A stretch of DNA of 64,000 nt from Pseudopedobacter sp037968815. Lineage in GTDB: Bacteria > Bacteroidota > Bacteroidia > Sphingobacteriales > Sphingobacteriaceae. Where the stretch lies: positions 1 to 64,000 of the forward strand of contig JBBKWF010000015.1 in NCBI GenBank assembly GCA_037968815.1, read 5' to 3'. Of this stretch, positions 9,599 to 17,136 are shown piece by piece. The notes under the pieces are model-generated. The model worked only from the letters and a program-made list of their open reading frames with translations, did no database searches and was not told where the DNA came from. Made by a program: the position numbers and the translations under genes. Position 1 is the stretch's first letter; the number at the start of each line of letters is the position of its first letter.

Positions 9599-10141
9599 AT
9601 GCGATACCTTTTTATAGTTTTAATATTTTTAATTAGCTCAACGCTGAAAGCGCAAGTTTACACTGCGTCTGAAATGTATGTGCATCTATTTTCGCCTGCC
9701 CCTATCGTTGATATTGAAGCGGTAAGTAATGAGGCCAAAGCAAAATTGAACACTACAAAAAAAGAAGTTGAAATTGAAATCCCTATAAACAGCTTTACTT
9801 TTAAAAAAGCATTGATGCAAACGCATTTCAATGAAAAATATATTGAGAGTTCAAAACATCCTACCGCCACTTTTCATGGAAAATACTTGGAGAACTTTGA
9901 GCCAGTAAAAGACGGTGTATACACTTTAACATTAGTTGGAAAGTTCAATATTCACGGTGTAAGCAAAGCTAAGTCTGTTAAATGTGTTGTTACCGTTAAA
10001 AACACTAAAATTTTTTTCGAGACAAGCTTTGAGCTTTTAAGTTCCGATTATAAAATCAAAGCACCAGACGTCATCTATCGTAAAGTTGGACAAGAGGTGA
10101 CAATTGAATCAAATGGCTTTTTATCTCTTGTTATCAAATGA
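9599..10141 (+). CDS. YceI-like secreted protein
   Basis: A 180-residue protein with a signal peptide (MRYLFIVLIFLISSTLKAQ). The rest resembles the YceI lipocalin-like fold: IPINSFTFKKALMQTHFNEKY, then ESSKHPTATFHGK, then a G.Y.L...G.....HGVSK stretch near 115-130. YceI proteins bind isoprenoid-type lipids in the periplasm; in Bacteroidota the ligand is usually unknown. It stands alone on the plus strand between rpe and an unknown gene. Confidence 0.75.
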   Translation: MRYLFIVLIFLISSTLKAQVYTASEMYVHLFSPAPIVDIEAVSNEAKAKLNTTKKEVEIEIPINSFTFKKALMQTHFNEKYIESSKHPTATFHGKYLENFEPVKDGVYTLTLVGKFNIHGVSKAKSVKCVVTVKNTKIFFETSFELLSSDYKIKAPDVIYRKVGQEVTIESNGFLSLVIK

Positions 10142-10167
10142 TTAAGGATCATTAGAACAAAGAAATC

Positions 10168-10266
10168 ATGTCCAAAAAAATCCATATTTATGTAAAGATC
10201 CAAACCTACAAAGAAAGACTACAATTGTTTTTCAAGCAATCCGAAAATAGAGGTATGAATGTCTAA
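10168..10266 (+). CDS. Possible 32-residue ORF overlapping the next gene
   Basis: An ATG at 10168 opens a 32-codon frame (MSKKIHIYVKI...RGMNV) that stops at 10266, eight bases inside the next gene, whose start ATG is at 10259. The product is basic and amphipathic, with no signal peptide and no recognised family. The overlap would allow translational coupling. It could equally be chance. Confidence 0.25.
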   Translation: MSKKIHIYVKIQTYKERLQLFFKQSENRGMNV

Positions 10267-10828
10267 TAAACAATTTAAAAAGGGAAGGTTCATGAAAATA
10301 TTGACAATAATTGGAGTTGTTTTTATAGTTGTGTTTGCATTTAGTTTTTACATGAGTATCAAAACGAAATCAACAGACATTAGTAAGCATCAACCTTTTC
10401 AACAGTATGTAAACCAAACAGTCACATTACAGCAAGAAGCTGTACTCTACAAAGAACTTAAACCGTTTAACAACAACTATCCTTACACCATAATTGATGA
10501 TATGCACCCATTATGGGAATATTACCAGCGGCTCAGTATATCAGATCAAAAAGAGCTTACTAAAATAAAAACATTTCCTGCTGGGACTAAAATCAATTTT
10601 CAGAAAGCCGTCAACTACGCAAATGGTGTTTCTGGCAACTCTACTCCGTTAATTTTTGGAGTAATCTTAGATGGAGCTAAAAAACACAAAGTAGGTTATC
10701 AATGGGGAGAAAAAAGTGCTATGAGGTTTTTTGATGGGGTGAAAAAATGTTGGTTCTTTCATCAAGCAGTTTGGCAACAGCAAAAAGACACTAGTTTTTA
10801 CGCTTTACCGGTAGCTAAATGGTGGTAA
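10259..10828 (+). CDS. Unknown single-pass membrane protein
   Basis: 189 residues; not recognised. One transmembrane helix lies at ~12-31 (ILTIIGVVFIVVFAFSF), then a polar domain with several Trp/Phe (YQWGEKSAMRFFDG, KKCWFF) and a C-terminal AKWW. The ATG at 10259 is used here; an ATG at 10292, just before the hydrophobic helix, is equally plausible. A strong hairpin at 10879-10913 ends the transcript. Confidence 0.6.
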   Translation: MSNKQFKKGRFMKILTIIGVVFIVVFAFSFYMSIKTKSTDISKHQPFQQYVNQTVTLQQEAVLYKELKPFNNNYPYTIIDDMHPLWEYYQRLSISDQKELTKIKTFPAGTKINFQKAVNYANGVSGNSTPLIFGVILDGAKKHKVGYQWGEKSAMRFFDGVKKCWFFHQAVWQQQKDTSFYALPVAKWW

Positions 10829-10878
10829 AAAAATCGTCATCACATCATTCAAGCAGATGTAATTATCCTTTTAAACTA

Positions 10879-10913
10879 AAAACGCCTTGATTCTTTACGA
10901 ATCAAGGCGTTTT
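10879..10913. terminator. Bidirectional terminator between converging genes
   Basis: A perfect 15-bp inverted repeat (aaaacgccttgattc / gaatcaaggcgtttt, loop tttac) lies between the plus-strand unknown gene and the minus-strand pnp, with A and T runs forming the outer stem. It serves both genes. Confidence 0.9.
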
Positions 10914-10967
10914 ATATATCAATCCAGCCTTCGGTCATCAGACCTCCGACATCGGACTTATTTTTAA

Positions 10968-13115
10968 CTAAGCGTCAGTTTTTGGAGCTTCTTCTCTTGG
11001 TGGGCGAGGTAATAAAGCTTTACGAGAAAGTTTCAATTTACCTTGTTTATCCACGTCCAATAATTTAACTGTTACTTCGTCACCTACTTGGAAAATACCA
11101 TCCATAGTTTCGTAACGTTTCCAGTCAATTTCAGAGATGTGTAACAAACCATCTTTACCCGGCATAATCTCTACAAATGCACCAAATGGCATAATAGATT
11201 TCACTTTACCTTCGTAAGTTTCGCCAACTTCTGGTTTAGCAACTATGTTTTTGATACGAGTAGTTGCTTGGTCGATAGCTGCTTTGTTATCCGCAAAAAT
11301 CTGAATGTGACCTTTGTTATCTTTCTCCTCAACAGAGATAGTAGCGCCAGTTTCACGTTGCATTTCTTGGATAATTTTACCACCCGGACCTATAATTGCA
11401 CCAATAAATTCTTTATCGATAACCAATGAAACAATACGCGGAGCATGGGGCTTAAAGTCTTCACGAGGCGCAGTCATTGTTTTTTCAATCTCACCTAAAA
11501 TGTGTAAACGACCGTCTTTAGCTTGATTTAAAGCGTTAGATAACACTTCGTAGCTTAAACCGTTCACTTTTAAATCCATTTGGCAAGCAGTAATACCGTT
11601 TTTAGTACCAGTAACTTTAAAATCCATATCTCCTAAGTGATCTTCATCACCTAAAATATCAGATAAAATAGCGTATTTTCCAGTTGCTTCATCAGAGATT
11701 AAACCCATTGCAATACCAGAAACTGGAGCTTTTAACTGAATACCGGCATCCATCAAAGCTAATGTACCCGCACAAACGGTAGCCATAGATGAAGAACCGT
11801 TAGATTCTAAAATATCAGAAACGATACGGATAGTATAAGGATTATCAGCATCAGCAGGTAATACTTTTTTAATTGCTCTCATGGCTAAGTTACCATGACC
11901 AACTTCACGACGGCCAACTCCTCTATTCGGACGAGCCTCACCAGTTGAGAATGCAGGGAAATTATAGTGCAATAAAAATTTATTGTAACCATTGATGAAA
12001 GCACCATCAATCATTTGTTCATCAGATTTAGCACCTAAAGTAACAGTAGTTAATGATTGTGTTTCGCCACGTGTGAAAATTGCAGAACCGTGAGCAGAAG
12101 GCAAATAACCTACTTCACTCCAAATTGGGCGAACTTCAGTTGTTTTTCTACCGTCTAATCTAATTCCTTCATCCAATAACAATGCTCTTACGGCATCATA
12201 CTGCACATCATGGAAATATTTTTTAGCTAAAAACTTATCAGAATCTGTCGCTCCTTCTGGCAATGCATCTAAAACTTCTTTTTGGATAGCTTTAAATTGC
12301 GCAGAACGGTCATCTTTACCTGAGTTTGATTTAGCAACTGCATAAACTTTATCGTAAGTATCAGCAGTAATTTTTGCTTTTAATTCTAAATCACTGTTTT
12401 CATGGCAGTAAGTTCTCTTTTCAGTTTTACCAACTAAACGACCTAGTTCCACTTGTGCAGCAACTTGTTTTTTAATGGCATCGTGTGCAAATTGAATTGC
12501 TTCAATTAAATCAGCTTCAGCAATTTCATCAGCTTCACCTTCAACCATGTTAATGTCCTTTGCAGAACCAGCAACAATAAATTCTAAAGTAGCTCTTTCT
12601 AATTCAGAACGTAATGGGTTAATCACCAACTTACCGTCGATTTTTGCCACACGAACTTCAGATATTGGTCCGTTAAACGGAATATCTGAAACAGCGATAG
12701 CTGCCGAAGCTGCTAAACCTGCCAATGCATCAGGCATAATATCTTTGTCTGATGAAATTAAGGAAATCATCACCTGCGTATCAGAATGATAATCTTCTGG
12801 GAATAAAGGACGTAAAGCCCTATCAACGATTCTCGAAATTAAAACTTCGTAATCAGATAATCTAGCTTCTCTTCTTAAGAAACCTCCAGGGATACGACCA
12901 GCTGCCGCATATTTCTCCTGGTAATCAACGGATAAAGGAAGGAAGTCGACACCTTCTTTTGCATCTTTGTTACTAACAACAGTAGCTAATAGCATCGTAT
13001 CACCTTGTTTCACAACCACTGATCCATCAGCTTGTTTAGCTAATTTTCCAGTTTCGATCTCAATGATACGGCCATCGCCTAAATCAATCGACTGTTTAAA
13101 CACATTTAAACTCAT
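10968..13115 (-). CDS. pnp: Polyribonucleotide nucleotidyltransferase
   Basis: PNPase, a phosphorolytic 3'-5' exoribonuclease of mRNA turnover. The 715 residues show the full order: RNase PH-like domain 1, a helical linker, RNase PH-like domain 2 (FTRGETQSLTTVTLG; later DILGDEDHLGDMDFKV with the catalytic-site acidic residues), a KH domain at ~562-622 (IGAIIGPGGKIIQEM) and an S1 domain at ~632-698 (GKVKSIMPFGAFVEI, GLLHISEI). The C-terminal tail is short and charged. It stands alone in the minus direction and ends at the shared hairpin. A -7 element (TATTTTTG) lies 20 nt upstream of the ATG. Confidence 0.97.
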   Translation of the reverse strand: MSLNVFKQSIDLGDGRIIEIETGKLAKQADGSVVVKQGDTMLLATVVSNKDAKEGVDFLPLSVDYQEKYAAAGRIPGGFLRREARLSDYEVLISRIVDRALRPLFPEDYHSDTQVMISLISSDKDIMPDALAGLAASAAIAVSDIPFNGPISEVRVAKIDGKLVINPLRSELERATLEFIVAGSAKDINMVEGEADEIAEADLIEAIQFAHDAIKKQVAAQVELGRLVGKTEKRTYCHENSDLELKAKITADTYDKVYAVAKSNSGKDDRSAQFKAIQKEVLDALPEGATDSDKFLAKKYFHDVQYDAVRALLLDEGIRLDGRKTTEVRPIWSEVGYLPSAHGSAIFTRGETQSLTTVTLGAKSDEQMIDGAFINGYNKFLLHYNFPAFSTGEARPNRGVGRREVGHGNLAMRAIKKVLPADADNPYTIRIVSDILESNGSSSMATVCAGTLALMDAGIQLKAPVSGIAMGLISDEATGKYAILSDILGDEDHLGDMDFKVTGTKNGITACQMDLKVNGLSYEVLSNALNQAKDGRLHILGEIEKTMTAPREDFKPHAPRIVSLVIDKEFIGAIIGPGGKIIQEMQRETGATISVEEKDNKGHIQIFADNKAAIDQATTRIKNIVAKPEVGETYEGKVKSIMPFGAFVEIMPGKDGLLHISEIDWKRYETMDGIFQVGDEVTVKLLDVDKQGKLKLSRKALLPRPPREEAPKTDA

Positions 13116-13135
13116 ATTTATTATTTTTATCGGTG

Positions 13136-13143
13136 CAAAAATA
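13136..13143 (-). promoter_or_regulatory. Possible -7 element for pnp
   Basis: The minus strand reads TATTTTTG, 20 nt upstream of the pnp ATG, a typical distance. No good -33 box is visible. Confidence 0.4.
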
Positions 13144-13203
13144 CGGTTTTATATCTGTTTTTCAGGTGGGTTATAAAAATTGTTTGATTTTGAAGGCTGG
13201 AGT

Positions 13204-13227
13204 CACCCTGAGCGGAGTCGAAGGGTG
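13204..13227. repeat. Short hairpin repeat, copy 1
   Basis: caccct / agggtg stem around gagcggagtcga. Copy 2 has a different stem with nearly the same loop. Confidence 0.6.
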
Positions 13228-13295
13228 GCGCTGTTGCAATCCCTAAGTTCTTCCGCACTCACTCAATTAAACGAAAGGCCAAAGGAGTTATCATA

Positions 13296-13321
13296 TCATC
13301 CTGAACGGATTCGAAGGATGA
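13296..13321. repeat. Short hairpin repeat, copy 2
   Basis: tcatcct / aggatga stem around gaacggattcga. The stem differs from copy 1 but still pairs. Confidence 0.6.
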
Positions 13322-13603
13322 AAAGGTGCTGTTGTGCAAGTAATTCTTGACAGTCTGGCTTTCCGCTCATACTTCACAGGCATTAACCACATGCCGGTAT
13401 CCGCTTTAATCCAGTTTATTTAACGCGGGTTTGGTGGGAATTTACTTTGGTTTTAATTACGATATCCGTACTTCTCAAACTTTCTAGCGATGCCATTTTT
13501 TCAACCCGTCATCGCGAAGCCGAGCGTTAGGTTGAGAAAAGGCGCTGTGGCGATCTCTGTGTTTTTTTTTGCATTTGCTTGGTAAACCGAATTATCAAAG
13601 AAT

Positions 13604-13673
13604 TAAGAGTCTGGAGACTCCTTTTCATTTGTTAATCCGTAGAGACGCTTCGCTTAACTCTACAGACAGTTGG
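13604..13673 (-). repeat. Conserved-loop element, copy C (inverted)
   Basis: The reverse complement aligns without gaps to the copy at 14556-14626. The first hairpin stem is GTAGAG/CTCTAC instead of GGAGTC/GACTTC, so several stem pairs changed on both sides, while the loop ttaagcgaagcgt is identical. The second hairpin is gagtct-cc-agactc. Confidence 0.8.
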
Positions 13674-13806
13674 ATGTATGAAAAAAATTATTCAAAACTA
13701 CTTGCTTGAATCATAGAAATCGGACAGTTGGTTCTTTAATTTCACTTGGAAGACTTGTTTTTTACACGTCAACCTATTAAGAATTGAGGTAAGTGGTAAA
13801 AGCAAT

Positions 13807-14493
13807 CTAAAAAGTTTTCCTACTAGTAGAATTTAAAAAAATTGGTTTTGAAATTTCAATTAAAAATAGAACCAAACAAAGAACTAAAGCCCAACAAGAT
13901 ATAATTACAGAAACTTTACCCAAATCACTATCCCAATTGTTATGTATATTATAAATACTCCCCTTAACAACAAGTAAAACGGGTATTATTTGTATAAACA
14001 TTATTGGAAGTCCTATAATAATAAACTTAAGAAACACTACCCAACACCCCTTATCTAAACCTTTAACGTTTAAAAGTTCATAAATTGGTCTATAAGGAAT
14101 TGTGAATCGAACTATTGGCTTAAGTAGCTTAAAATTCGAATTAACATCCCATGGAATGTTGTAATTTTTAGAAAATACTTTATCTATTAAATGTTCTAAC
14201 TCATTTCGGTAGAACAACACTTTCAAATAAAAAAGATATAGTATAGCAATTAGCGCTGGCGTGGCTTGGTTTAATATTTTAACGTCTTTAATATCTATTC
14301 CGCCTAAACTAATACCTTCATTTAAGTTAGAAGACGTTATTAAATAATAAACAATTATCAGAGCGAACAACCACTTATTATAGAGATTAATTTGCGACAT
14401 AACTAAATTTATAGAGTCTCTTAATCTAATTTCGTACTCTTTATTCTTTTCATGATCTAAATTTTCTACAAACTCTTCAACTAAGGGGGACAT
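13807..14493 (-). CDS. Unknown four-helix membrane protein
   Basis: 228 residues from the ATG at 14493 (MSPLVEEFVEN); the frame extends nine codons further to a TTG. No family recognised. A cytosolic-looking charged N-terminus is followed by four hydrophobic segments: KWLFALIIVYYLIT, PALIAILYLFYL, FLKFIIIGLPIMFIQIIPVLLVV and VSVIISCWALVLCLVLFLI. Between helices 2 and 3 is a charged loop with aromatic residues (IPWDVNSNFKLL, IPYRPIYELL). It is isolated between two repeat islands and more AT-rich in codon use than the housekeeping genes around it, which suggests an accessory gene. Confidence 0.6.
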   Translation of the reverse strand: MSPLVEEFVENLDHEKNKEYEIRLRDSINLVMSQINLYNKWLFALIIVYYLITSSNLNEGISLGGIDIKDVKILNQATPALIAILYLFYLKVLFYRNELEHLIDKVFSKNYNIPWDVNSNFKLLKPIVRFTIPYRPIYELLNVKGLDKGCWVVFLKFIIIGLPIMFIQIIPVLLVVKGSIYNIHNNWDSDLGKVSVIISCWALVLCLVLFLIEISKPIFLNSTSRKTF

Positions 14494-14555
14494 CTGTTTA
14501 ATTTTTATAATTTTTACCAAATAAAGTTAATACAATTTTTTAGATAGAGCTAAAC

Positions 14556-14626
14556 CCAACTGTCCGGAGTCTTAAGCGAAGCGTGACTTCGGATTAATAA
14601 ATAGAAAAGAGTTTCCAAACTCTTTA
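14556..14626 (+). repeat. Conserved-loop element, copy A
   Basis: ccaactg, then stem ccggagtc / gacttcgg around loop ttaagcgaagcgt, then ggattaataaatag and a second hairpin agagttt-cc-aaactct. Reference copy for the family (A, B, C, D, E). Confidence 0.8.
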
Positions 14627-14649
14627 AAAGCAAAACCTATCTACCAGCT

Positions 14650-14680
14650 GTTCGACATGTTAGCGTAGCGCATGTCGAAC
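14650..14680. repeat. 10-bp palindrome with ttagcgtagcg loop
   Basis: gttcgacatg / catgtcgaac is perfect, with loop ttagcgtagcg, close to the ttaagcgaagcgt loop of the neighbouring family. Confidence 0.75.
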
Positions 14681-14692
14681 TTAAAAATAAAA

Positions 14693-14707
14693 CGGATTTG
14701 TAATCCG
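14693..14707. repeat. cggatt hairpin
   Basis: cggatt-tgt-aatccg. The same hairpin with a different loop occurs at 15060-15076. Confidence 0.6.
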
Positions 14708-14766
14708 CCTAAACCTATTTGTGAGATGCTTCCTATCGTCAGCATGACGAAGTGTAAATTTAAAAC

Positions 14767-14836
14767 CCAACTATCCGGAGTCTTAAGCGAAGCGTGAATC
14801 GGATTAATAAATAGAAAATAGTTTCCAAGCTCTTTA
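14767..14836 (+). repeat. Conserved-loop element, copy B
   Basis: Nearly identical to copy A, 211 bp downstream in the same orientation. One base is missing in the right arm (gaatcgg), so the first stem is imperfect. The second hairpin is tagttt-cc-aagctc. Confidence 0.8.
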
Positions 14837-14858
14837 TTACAAAAACTAAACTTACTCC

Positions 14859-14937
14859 GCTAGTGCGAGCTTGTAGCTCGTCACTTTAAACATTAGCGGC
14901 AGTTATAATTTGGAACGAGCTACAAGCTCGCACTAGC
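14859..14937. repeat. Perfect 23-bp inverted repeat, REP-like
   Basis: The arms at 14859-14881 and 14915-14937 are exact reverse complements separated by 33 bp. Each arm itself folds (gagct-tgt-agctc). Pairing continues outward after a bulge (actcc at 14854 with ggagt near 14942). The layout resembles REP doublets mobilised by RAYT transposases; no RAYT gene is in the window. Confidence 0.8.
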
Positions 14938-15059
14938 CTGGGGAGTTATTGAAAGAGGAATCAACACCAGCTATGCCTTGCTCGTCTAGCATTTTAGAAA
15001 AATCTGGAAGCCAACCTGCTATTCTAAATATTAGCTTAGCATAAATCGAAATAATAAAA

Positions 15060-15076
15060 ACGGATTTACAATCCGT
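15060..15076 (-). terminator. Hairpin that carries the stop of the next gene
   Basis: acggatt-tac-aatccgt. On the minus strand the stem is followed by TTTTTATT, a terminator shape. The TAA of the 15066-15482 gene lies inside the hairpin. Confidence 0.6.
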
Positions 15077-15482
15077 CTTTATCTATGTCTTTCTCTATTG
15101 CTGTAATTTTAAGAACATATGCTTTACCTAAACTAAGCTTGAAGTGTTTGCCTTGTAATATCTCCTTAACTTTAGCATCGTTAATGAGTACTTCATATAA
15201 GTCTCTAGCTACTGCAGAGCCCGAAATATTATTTTTTACTTTACCATTTTCTAGCTCTAAACTAAAGCCATAGTCTGATTTATTTCTGTTGCCTAGGCTA
15301 TGAAAATCCGACTTTGTAAAGTTGATTTCTTGTTCTTCTGTTACTGCTTTTTTGAACTGAATAGCAAAGACTGGCAGGTATCTTTTCCAAAGCGGATAAT
15401 ATAAATTTGTTTCAATCATGTAATAAGTGGATAATAAACGGGATGTTTTTTGGCTAAAGTAAACAAAATCGCTGTAAATCAT
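15066..15482 (-). CDS. Unknown 138-residue protein
   Basis: Not recognised; no signal peptide or membrane helix. The start is the ATG at 15482 (MIYSDFVYF), because AGGAGG (15492-15497) lies nine bases upstream on the minus strand; the frame otherwise runs on to a TTG at 15518. The middle (SLELENGKVKNNISGSAVARDLYEVL) and the C-terminal FKLSLGKAYVLKI suggest an alpha/beta protein. The last residues, KDGL, come from the hairpin repeat at 15060-15076, so the original 3' end may have been replaced. Confidence 0.55.
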   Translation of the reverse strand: MIYSDFVYFSQKTSRLLSTYYMIETNLYYPLWKRYLPVFAIQFKKAVTEEQEINFTKSDFHSLGNRNKSDYGFSLELENGKVKNNISGSAVARDLYEVLINDAKVKEILQGKHFKLSLGKAYVLKITAIEKDIDKDGL

Positions 15483-15491
15483 GGGTAATCG

Positions 15492-15497
15492 CCTCCT
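15492..15497 (-). promoter_or_regulatory. Shine-Dalgarno site deciding a start
   Basis: AGGAGG on the minus strand, nine bases before the ATG at 15482. Such sites are rare in this genome group and were not seen at the other starts inspected here. Confidence 0.6.
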
Positions 15498-15677
15498 ATT
15501 TACAATGTGAATTTGCAATTCAGCCTGATTTCTTGTTCGCTATTTAAGCGTACACTGAAATCTAAAACTAAAAAACTATATAAACTTCATTTAAAACATT
15601 TTGAAACAAAACATATAAAACATCGTAGAAGAGCCCGAAATAGAACCCAATAATTTACAGACAAATATTAAATAGCT

Positions 15678-16994
15678 ATGATTACAACATTACCTTCTTT
15701 CAAACTTAAAATCAAAACAAACTATTCAGATTCTAGTTATAGAAATCAGTTTTTCAATAAAGTCATTATCACTTTATTATTAATTTCTTCCACTTTTTGT
15801 TTCAAATTATCTGCTCAAGTTGCTAAGATAGGTACGTCCGCTTCGGCTTCCGCAACAAATACCATAGCAAGTTTTACAGTGCCAGCAGGAACAAATCGTT
15901 TACTTATTGTAACCGCCTCTGATGCTGGATCAACAGACATTATTAGTGTAACATTTAATGGAACAAATATGATTGAGTCCAAAGAAGTAAATGATGGCAC
16001 TGCAGTAGATGCAATCTATACTTTAGCATTGGGCACAAGCGCTAGCTCTACTACGGGGTCTATTGTTATTACTAGTTCAACTCTCGCCCATATTGATAAA
16101 GTAATTACTGCGAACGTATTTGAAAAAGTAAATCAAACTACTTCTTTATCAAGCATTCTGGGTACGCAAGGCTCAACTACACCTTCAAGTAGTACTTTAA
16201 ATGTAACAAGCAACGCTGGAGATTTAGTATTTGATCTTTTTGACACATGGAAATCAACCGCAGGTAGCACCCACTCGGCAGGAAGCGGACAAACCCTAAC
16301 CCAAGCTACTACTGCAATGGCGCTCTCTTATGGTTTTGGATGGATAAGTACAAGTACAAAAGCTGGCGCAAATAGTGTAAGTATGAGCAGATCTACTACA
16401 GATCATATCGCTATGATTCATATTGCTTTCAATATTAAAAGCGACAATGTGGTTCTTCCCGTTAATCTTAAGTCTTTTAATACTCTAATTAGCAATAAAC
16501 AACCCAAACTAGTTTGGACTACTGTTAGTGAAGTAAATTTTGATTATTTTGAAGTAGAAAAACGCTTGGATGGCACAGAATTTTATTCAATCGGGAAAGT
16601 GTTTTCTAAAAATAATATTGCAGGTAGCGATTACGAGTATAATGCACTAGATGAAGCTTTTGGTCAACAATATTACCGTTTAAAGGTTGTTGATTTAGAC
16701 GGCACTTACAAGTACAGTTCAATTGTGTTTTTAAAAACTGGGATAACAGAAGCACTTTCTTTAAAAGTTTTCCCTAACCCAACGGTAAGCTCACTTACTA
16801 TAGATCACCCAAAAGCAAACTCAGGTTCTATTATAAAAATCATAAGTCTTGATGGTAAAATCATTTCTTCTCACTCTATTTCTATAGACGCAACACAAAC
16901 TAAAATATCTGTTGAAAGTTTAGTTAGTTCTAACTATCTAGTGATTTTCGAGAATAACGGAGAGCTTATGAGTAGCAGATTTGTAAAACAATAA
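15678..16994 (+). CDS. Secreted protein with T9SS type A sorting domain
   Basis: 438 residues. A long N-region precedes the signal peptide core (IITLLLISSTFCFKLSAQ, ending near 47). Residues ~50-250 form a beta-rich Ser/Thr-rich domain (AGTNRLLIVTAS; SHAS-type repeats absent) of unknown ligand. Residues ~258-350 have the LPVNLKSFNTLISN...LVWTTVSEVNFDYFEVEK linker typical of T9SS cargo. The C-terminal domain at ~362-438 begins VFPNPTVSSLTI and ends in a basic VKQ. It is therefore exported by T9SS and probably anchored to or released from the surface. Its catalytic role, if any, is unknown. Terminators follow at 17001-17043 and 17061-17102. Confidence 0.8.
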   Translation: MITTLPSFKLKIKTNYSDSSYRNQFFNKVIITLLLISSTFCFKLSAQVAKIGTSASASATNTIASFTVPAGTNRLLIVTASDAGSTDIISVTFNGTNMIESKEVNDGTAVDAIYTLALGTSASSTTGSIVITSSTLAHIDKVITANVFEKVNQTTSLSSILGTQGSTTPSSSTLNVTSNAGDLVFDLFDTWKSTAGSTHSAGSGQTLTQATTAMALSYGFGWISTSTKAGANSVSMSRSTTDHIAMIHIAFNIKSDNVVLPVNLKSFNTLISNKQPKLVWTTVSEVNFDYFEVEKRLDGTEFYSIGKVFSKNNIAGSDYEYNALDEAFGQQYYRLKVVDLDGTYKYSSIVFLKTGITEALSLKVFPNPTVSSLTIDHPKANSGSIIKIISLDGKIISSHSISIDATQTKISVESLVSSNYLVIFENNGELMSSRFVKQ

Positions 16995-17000
16995 CCTACT

Positions 17001-17043
17001 AATAAATCAGTCTTTTTATAATTGATAAGAAGACTGGTTTATT
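17001..17043 (+). terminator. Terminator after the T9SS cargo gene
   Basis: A 14-bp imperfect stem (aataaatcagtctt / aagactggtttatt) starts seven bases after the stop. The T run is short. Confidence 0.65.
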
Positions 17044-17056
17044 GTTATTCCTATAA

Positions 17057-17126
17057 AATTATCCGAAGTGATTAAGCATAGCTTGACTTCGGATTTTTTT
17101 TTGAGAAAGAGACTTTCTCAACTCTA
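17057..17126 (+). repeat. Conserved-loop element, copy D, acting as terminator
   Basis: Stem atccgaagt / acttcggat with loop gattaagcatagcttg, then nine Ts (17093-17101), then a second, imperfect hairpin with gagaaagagactttctc. The left half has diverged from copies A to C, but the stem still pairs. The T run makes it a good Rho-independent terminator for the plus-strand gene. Confidence 0.7.
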
Positions 17127-17136
17127 AAACGGTGAA

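Larger units (their letters stand above)
13144..13806. other. Gene-free repeat island
   Basis: About 660 bp without a credible ORF. It holds two hairpins of one family (13204-13227, 13296-13321), a copy of the conserved-loop element (13604-13673) and a phrase like ggcgctgttgcaatc repeated in three variants (near 13227, 13325 and 13537). The stretch 13370-13500 (tccgctcatacttcacaggc onward) looks like degenerate non-coding repeat material. No transposase remnant could be read. Confidence 0.6.
14494..15059. other. Gene-free repeat island
   Basis: About 570 bp with no ORF worth calling. It contains two copies of the conserved-loop element (14556-14626, 14767-14836), a 10-bp palindrome with a related loop (14650-14680), a cggatt hairpin (14693-14707) and a perfect 23-bp inverted repeat (14859-14937). 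Confidence 0.6.

Noticed and set aside
13144..13806. Remnant of an insertion sequence
   Set aside because: Only repeats and hairpins could be read; no translated stretch resembles a transposase in any frame.
15678..16994. Prophage or plasmid cargo
   Set aside because: The T9SS linker and C-terminal domain are chromosomal Bacteroidota features, and no phage or plasmid gene is nearby.
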